Assembly: GCA_026984555.1 (NCBI GenBank)
Contig: JALSRY010000418.1
Coordinates: 1-11,975 of the forward strand
Direction: 5' to 3'
Source of the DNA: Phycisphaerae bacterium
Lineage (GTDB): Bacteria; Planctomycetota; Phycisphaerae; UBA1845; Fen-1342
DNA: 11,975 bases
Position numbers and translations under genes: made by a program. The stretch's first letter is position 1. Each line of letters opens with the position of its first letter. The notes beneath the pieces were generated by a model. The model searched no databases and was not told the DNA's origin. It was given only the letters and a program-made list of their open reading frames with translations. Positions 9,067 to 11,975 of this stretch are shown here, one piece after another.

Positions 9067-9528
9067 ATGAATGCATCCGCGCGAGCATCACGGGAATACC
9101 TCAAGAACGCGGTCATGACCGCGTCGGCCGAACAGTTGCAGCTCATGCTCCTCGACGGGGGTATCCGGTTCACCACCAAGGGGATCGAAGCCCTCGACGC
9201 GGGCGACCTGGAAGGCATGTTCAACAACTTCGAGCGTGCCCAACGGATCGTGCTCGAACTCAACAATGGCCTGCGACGGGAGGTGAACCCCGAGCTTGTC
9301 GACCAGATGGCCGCGCTCTACGACTTCATCTACCGCCGACTCATCGACGCCAACATCCATCGCAACCGCAAGGCGGCCGAGGAAGCGCTGCAGATTCTGC
9401 GGCACCAGCGCGAGACGTGGTCCATGTTGATCGAAAAGCTCGCTCGCGAGGCGGGCGCCGCGAAACCTTCCCCCACCGACCCGCCCGCTGAAGATACGCA
9501 GGAGTCCTCGTTCAGTGCCGAAGGGTAG
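9067..9528 (+). CDS. fliS: Flagellar export chaperone FliS
   Basis: FliS binds flagellin subunits in the cytoplasm, keeps them from polymerising and delivers them for export. The 153-residue helical protein shows the family pattern: YLKNAVMTASAEQLQLMLLDGGIRF (residues 11-35, given by its ends), a second helix with MFNNFERAQRIVLELNNGL, and ALYDFIYRRLIDANIHRN (84-100). Beyond about residue 130 is a Pro/Ser/Glu-rich, probably disordered tail (AAKPSPTDPPAEDTQESS), so it is a little longer than typical FliS (about 125-135). The ATG at 9067 is the first start in its frame; no good SD precedes it, so translation may depend on fliD. It sits 87 bp after fliD, the usual flagellar order, and converges on a minus-strand gene 27 bp away. 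No flagellin gene is in the window. Confidence 0.92.
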   Translation: MNASARASREYLKNAVMTASAEQLQLMLLDGGIRFTTKGIEALDAGDLEGMFNNFERAQRIVLELNNGLRREVNPELVDQMAALYDFIYRRLIDANIHRNRKAAEEALQILRHQRETWSMLIEKLAREAGAAKPSPTDPPAEDTQESSFSAEG

Positions 9529-9555
9529 CCGCGCGCGGGGCACGCCGGCCGGGCA

Positions 9556-10221
9556 TCAGGCAACCAGGTGCGAAGGGCGGATACGGACGCGAAGCTTCGG
9601 GGCGATCCGGGCCAGCGAGATGCCGATGTATTGCCGGGCGGTGAGCAGATCGCAACCCTTGACGCCCAATTGTCGCAGCGTCATTTCGGCTTCCTTGACG
9701 CTCCAGTAGCCGCATGTGTCGAACAGGACCGTAACGCGCCGGCGGCGGCGCAGCAGCCCCAGCACCAGCATGCGGACGGTGTTTTCCAGTGGAACGCCGA
9801 AGACGACGAAACTGCGGGCGGGGATTTCGGTGAGCAGCCGGTCGAGTTTGGGGTTGGTGAATGGATCGCGGTGGACCTTGGTGAAAATGACCTGCTGCGC
9901 GCGCCCGAGTGCATCGAGCGGCAGCGCAAGTGAGTTGTCGCATTCGACGACGGCATATTGTGGCAAAAGCGAGAAGGGTGCTTTGCGTCTGGCGGGTTCC
10001 AGGCCGGGGGCGACGTGCACGAAATCGGCACCGATCCGGTTCGCACAATCGACATCGACACACGAAACGACCGGCAGCTTCGCCAGTCGGGCATACGCCA
10101 TGACGTGTTTGACGTTCGCGATGACTTGGGGGGCGTTGAGACACCGTTGGGGCTGGTGCTCGTCGAGATACGCACGCTGGATGCAGACATCCAGCAGGAT
10201 ATCACGCTGACTCGTGGTCAT
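9556..10221 (-). CDS. Isochorismatase-fold hydrolase-like protein lacking the nucleophilic Cys
   Basis: This 221-residue product has the Rossmann-like isochorismatase/nicotinamidase fold (cysteine-hydrolase family). Strand 1 is DILLDVCIQ with the family Asp at D11. The Lys of the triad is K115 in IFTKVHRDPF. The nucleophile loop reads FGVPLENTVRMLVLGLL (141-157), where members normally have GV(A/x)xxxCV, so Thr148 replaces the catalytic Cys. Pro144 sits where the family has a cis-peptide. The fold ends with RRVTVLFDTCGYW and helices to the C-terminus. The substrate cannot be told: without Cys, ordinary amidase chemistry is unlikely, while true isochorismatases (EntB/PhzD type) also lack the Cys but usually have Gly there. 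The ATG at 10221 is chosen because AGGAG lies 8 nt before it; an extension to 10413 is open but crosses the promoter. It is convergent with fliS and divergent from pgsA. Confidence 0.85.
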   Translation of the reverse strand: MTTSQRDILLDVCIQRAYLDEHQPQRCLNAPQVIANVKHVMAYARLAKLPVVSCVDVDCANRIGADFVHVAPGLEPARRKAPFSLLPQYAVVECDNSLALPLDALGRAQQVIFTKVHRDPFTNPKLDRLLTEIPARSFVVFGVPLENTVRMLVLGLLRRRRRVTVLFDTCGYWSVKEAEMTLRQLGVKGCDLLTARQYIGISLARIAPKLRVRIRPSHLVA

Positions 10222-10351
10222 ACCGGCCGCTCCTGCCGGGCGCAAGCGCGCATTCCCTGCACAACAACGAACAGTTGAGATGCGTGGCGGAGATTTGATC
10301 TGGGTGATTCGCTGTTGTGGATCGGGGGGCGACTCGCCCGCTCGCACCCAT
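10202..10351 (-). CDS. Possible leader ORF overlapping the hydrolase start (weak)
   Basis: An ATG at 10351 has AGGAAAG 5 nt upstream and lies about 22 nt after the predicted transcription start. It opens 49 codons (MGASGRVAPR...) and ends 20 nt inside the hydrolase gene in another frame. The product resembles no family I know and has the Arg/Ser/Ala-rich look of a chance frame. It is listed because its position could make it regulate the hydrolase start. Confidence 0.2.
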   Translation of the reverse strand: MGASGRVAPRSTTANHPDQISATHLNCSLLCRECALAPGRSGRYDHESA

Positions 10352-10379
10352 CGCTTCTTTCCTGCCTCCGCTCGCCGGG

Positions 10380-10409
10380 ATTCTAGATCGCACCCGGTGC
10401 GTTTCGCAA
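10380..10409 (-). promoter_or_regulatory. Sigma70-type promoter of the hydrolase-like gene
   Basis: On the minus strand, TTGCGA (10409-10404, 4 of 6 to TTGACA) is followed by 18 bp and TAGAAT (10385-10380, 5 of 6 to TATAAT). An A/T-rich stretch lies just upstream, like an UP element. Initiation near 10373 gives a leader of about 150 nt before the ATG at 10221. This is the best-matching promoter in the window. Confidence 0.6.
10389..10401. promoter_or_regulatory. Perfect inverted repeat in the promoter spacer, putative operator
   Basis: CGCACC-C-GGTGCG is a perfect 6-1-6 palindrome lying wholly between the -35 and -10 boxes of the hydrolase promoter. A dimeric regulator bound here would block or reshape the promoter. 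No regulator gene is in the window. Confidence 0.45.
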
Positions 10410-10423
10410 GCAAAAAATGCGGT

Positions 10424-10435
10424 AATTCGTGAATT
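10424..10435. promoter_or_regulatory. AT-rich dyad upstream of the hydrolase promoter
   Basis: AATTC-GT-GAATT, a perfect 5-2-5 inverted repeat, lies 14 bp upstream of the -35 box, next to an A6 tract. In a GC-rich region this AT island stands out. It could be an activator site or UP-like element; it is short enough to be chance. Confidence 0.25.
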
Positions 10436-10641
10436 CGGCGGTGGTTGGAACGCTGGCCCCGGCGGAGCGATCGCCCGCGGGTGATTTATGGGATGCGGCC
10501 CGCGAATCCGCCGGGACCGATAACGTCGCGACGGCACCCCGCACGTCCCCCGCGCCGCGGTCACCCGTCTGGCTGAGACCACTCGTCTCGGCACGCCAAC
10601 GGGCTTCGACCGCGGGGCCGCGCGCCGGCGGATCGGCCGCT

Positions 10642-10670
10642 TTGAGCGCCGGGTGTCGAAAGGCTACACT
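10642..10670 (+). promoter_or_regulatory. Sigma70-type promoter of pgsA-pgpA
   Basis: TTGAGC (10642-10647, 4 of 6) is separated by exactly 17 bp from TACACT (10665-10670, 4 of 6). Initiation near 10677 would leave a leader of about 20 nt with AAAGGGA (10681-10687) as the SD. That would exclude the in-frame GTG at 10653 as the start. Confidence 0.55.
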
Positions 10671-10697
10671 TGCGCGCCGCAAAGGGACATCACGGAT

Positions 10698-11387
10698 ATG
10701 CGCATCAACATCCCCAACCAGATCACGCTGGCCCGGCTCGTGCTGGCGCTCGTGTTCTTCGCGCTGCTGTCGTTCTATTCGACGGAAGGCGACGGCCGGC
10801 AAGGACTCCTGGCGGTGTGCTTCTGGATCTTCCTGGTCGCCGTCGTGACCGACATGATCGACGGTTACCTCGCCCGCACCTGGGAGCAGGTCACTTCGTT
10901 CGGGCGGATCGTCGATCCGGTGGTGGACAAGGTCATCGTCTGCGGGGCGTTCGTGTTCTTCGCCAGTGGACTGTTCTACGATGCCCGCACCGGCCGCAAC
11001 ATCACGGGCGTTCAGCCGTGGATGGCGGTGCTGATCCTGGTGCGCGAGCTGCTCGTGTCGGCGATCCGGTCGTTCAGCGAGGCCGGCGGAAAGAGTTTCG
11101 CCGCGAACTGGGTCGGCAAAGCCAAGATGTTCGTGCAATCGACGGCGGTGTGCGTGATCCTGGGCGTGCTGGCATGGTACGAAGATACGCTGGCGTGGTT
11201 GCGGGTTCTCAGCGTGTGGGTGACCGTGGTGGTGACGGCGCTCTCGATTATCGCGTATGTGAACCGGGCTCGAGCGTTCGTGCTCTCAGCCGCCGCGATG
11301 GGTGGTACATCCGCCGCACCCCCCGGGTCTGATGCGCCGGCGCCGCAGGCGGAGGGGACCACCTCTGTCGGGGAGACATCGGATTGA
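10698..11387 (+). CDS. pgsA: CDP-diacylglycerol-glycerol-3-phosphate 3-phosphatidyltransferase
   Basis: PgsA is an inner-membrane enzyme that joins CDP-diacylglycerol and glycerol-3-phosphate to make phosphatidylglycerophosphate, the first committed step to phosphatidylglycerol and cardiolipin. The 229-residue product has the complete CDP-alcohol phosphotransferase signature at residues 52-77: D52, D55-G56, A59-R60, G69, D73 and D77. About six membrane segments are visible (roughly 9-27, 36-51, 79-94, 108-124, 144-160 and 169-188). The RELLVSAIRSF segment followed by WVGKAKMFVQ is typical of PgsA rather than other CDP-alcohol transferases. After residue 200 there is a Pro/Ala/Ser tail, probably disordered and not needed for the chemistry. 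The start MRINIPNQITLARL is the usual PgsA N-terminus; a GTG 45 nt upstream is rejected because it lies before the predicted transcription start. It overlaps pgpA by 4 nt. Confidence 0.92.
   Translation: MRINIPNQITLARLVLALVFFALLSFYSTEGDGRQGLLAVCFWIFLVAVVTDMIDGYLARTWEQVTSFGRIVDPVVDKVIVCGAFVFFASGLFYDARTGRNITGVQPWMAVLILVRELLVSAIRSFSEAGGKSFAANWVGKAKMFVQSTAVCVILGVLAWYEDTLAWLRVLSVWVTVVVTALSIIAYVNRARAFVLSAAAMGGTSAAPPGSDAPAPQAEGTTSVGETSD
11370..11376 (+). promoter_or_regulatory. Shine-Dalgarno and TTG start coupling pgpA to pgsA
   Basis: GGGGAGA lies inside the end of pgsA, 7 nt before TTG at 11384. TTGA contains both the pgpA start and the pgsA stop (11385-11387). This arrangement supports translational coupling and the TTG start. 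Confidence 0.75.
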
Positions 11388-11923
11388 ACGACACCGGAAA
11401 CGATCGGCTGCGTGAAGCATGTATCACGGTACTGGGTAGTGGGCACTTGCGGCCGGCACCGGGAACCTGGGGTTCGGGGGTTGCGGCGCTGATTTTCGTG
11501 GGGTGCTGGTGGGTTCTGGCGGCGACGGGGGCGCCGGCGCACGCGATCGACGTCGTGGTGCTGGTCGGGGTGGGGTTGTCGTCGTGGCTTTCGGGATTGT
11601 GGGGGCACTGGGCGATCGCGAAGTTCGGGAGCAAGGATCCCCGGGAATTCGTGCTCGACGAGTTCGCGGGGCAGTGGGTGGCGCTGCTATGGTTGCCGGC
11701 GGTGGCGGGGCGGGGGTTCTGGCCGCTGGCGTGGGTGGTTGGGGGGCAGTTCGTGCTGTTTCGGGTGATGGATGTCATCAAGCCGCCGCCCGCGCGGCAG
11801 TTCGAGCGTTTGCCCGCGGGTTGGGGGATTCTCTGCGATGACCTGATGGCGGGGGTCTACGCCGCGATTGTCGGGCAACTTATCTGGCGGTTCACGCCGC
11901 TGGCGGCGCTGCTGGGTCTCTGA
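11384..11923 (+). CDS. pgpA: Phosphatidylglycerophosphatase A
   Basis: PgpA removes the phosphate from phosphatidylglycerophosphate, giving phosphatidylglycerol; this is the step right after PgsA, at the inner membrane. The 179-residue product shows GSGHLRPAPGTWGSG (18-32), the acidic motif KDPREFVLDEFAGQW with D92/E93, FRVMDVIKPPPARQFE (126-141) and GWGILCDDLMAGVYA with D152/D153, all diagnostic of PgpA. Hydrophobic membrane segments lie near 33-49, 54-72, 98-124 and 154-178. Length matches the family (about 160-180). The start is TTG; the next in-frame ATG would cut deep into the conserved part. It overlaps the pgsA stop by 4 nt. The gene is noticeably richer in GGG runs than its neighbours, but the frame is intact. 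Confidence 0.93.
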   Translation: MNDTGNDRLREACITVLGSGHLRPAPGTWGSGVAALIFVGCWWVLAATGAPAHAIDVVVLVGVGLSSWLSGLWGHWAIAKFGSKDPREFVLDEFAGQWVALLWLPAVAGRGFWPLAWVVGGQFVLFRVMDVIKPPPARQFERLPAGWGILCDDLMAGVYAAIVGQLIWRFTPLAALLGL

Positions 11924-11975
11924 TCAGCGTTTGTGGCAGGAAGGGTTGGATTGGCGGGGATGCTGCGCGCCGGGG
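11924..11975 (+). other. Right edge after pgpA
   Basis: Only 52 nt are visible. A GTG at 11933 and an ATG at 11960 in the same frame, the ATG preceded by GGCGGGG, stay open to the edge and could begin another gene of this operon. There is too little to name it. No terminator hairpin with T-run is seen after pgpA. Confidence 0.3.

Larger units (their letters stand above)
10222..10697. other. Divergent intergenic region hydrolase/pgsA
   Basis: This 476-bp stretch has no supported full gene. It holds the hydrolase SD (AGGAG at 10230-10234, minus strand), a roughly 150-nt leader with a small inverted repeat (GGGCGA-C-TCGCCC, 10327-10339), the hydrolase promoter with its internal palindrome (10380-10409), an A6 tract (10412-10417), an AT-rich dyad (10424-10435) and the pgsA promoter (10642-10670). 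I see nothing in about 10440-10640 beyond GC-rich sequence. A plus-strand frame opening at 10429 runs out of frame into pgsA and is taken as spurious. Confidence 0.6.

Noticed and set aside
9529..9555. CCGCGCGCGG and GCCGGCC dyads between convergent fliS and the hydrolase gene as a shared terminator
   Set aside because: Stems would be very short and there is no T-run on either strand; simple GC alternation explains them.
10222..10413. 64-residue N-terminal extension of the hydrolase-like protein
   Set aside because: It would start upstream of the predicted promoter. The ATG at 10221 has AGGAG at 8 nt and begins right before the first strand of the fold.
10429..10848. A 139-codon plus-strand open frame before and across pgsA
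   Set aside because: It overlaps the start of pgsA out of frame, has random-looking Ser/Arg/Ala content and no SD support.

Overview
This is a high-GC bacterial window carrying six protein genes, all of recognisable families. The organism is a flagellated bacterium. The very GC-rich codon use and a 1000-residue FliD would fit a planctomycete-like lineage, but nothing here proves the taxonomy and I treat it as a weak guess. I saw no tRNA, rRNA, CRISPR array, insertion sequence or phage gene.

Left part (1-5649, minus strand): central carbon metabolism. An aconitase gene (acnA, 5649 to 2935) is followed 110 bp downstream in the same direction by pyruvate phosphate dikinase (ppdK, 2824 running off the left edge). 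The dikinase has its catalytic His and Cys, but carries an unusual lysine/arginine-rich C-terminal tail that reaches the edge.

Middle (5650-9528, plus strand): a 327-bp divergent intergenic region, then two flagellar filament-assembly genes, fliD (filament cap, GTG start) and fliS (flagellin export chaperone). FliD is about twice the length of the enterobacterial protein because its central region holds six degenerate copies of the flagellin/hook 'IN' motif, arranged with a hint of a higher-order duplication.

Right part (9556-11923): converging on fliS from the minus strand is an isochorismatase-fold hydrolase-like gene that keeps the family Asp and Lys but has Thr where the nucleophilic Cys should be. 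Its promoter region holds a good sigma70-type promoter with a perfect 13-bp inverted repeat inside the spacer, suggesting an operator. Diverging from it is a translationally coupled pair for phosphatidylglycerol synthesis: pgsA (CDP-alcohol phosphatidyltransferase) and pgpA (phosphatidylglycerophosphatase A). They overlap by 4 nt and have a readable promoter.

No wholly new multi-gene system is evident. The points most worth following are the Cys-less isochorismatase-like protein with its palindromic promoter, the repeat-expanded FliD, and the histone-like basic tail on the dikinase.
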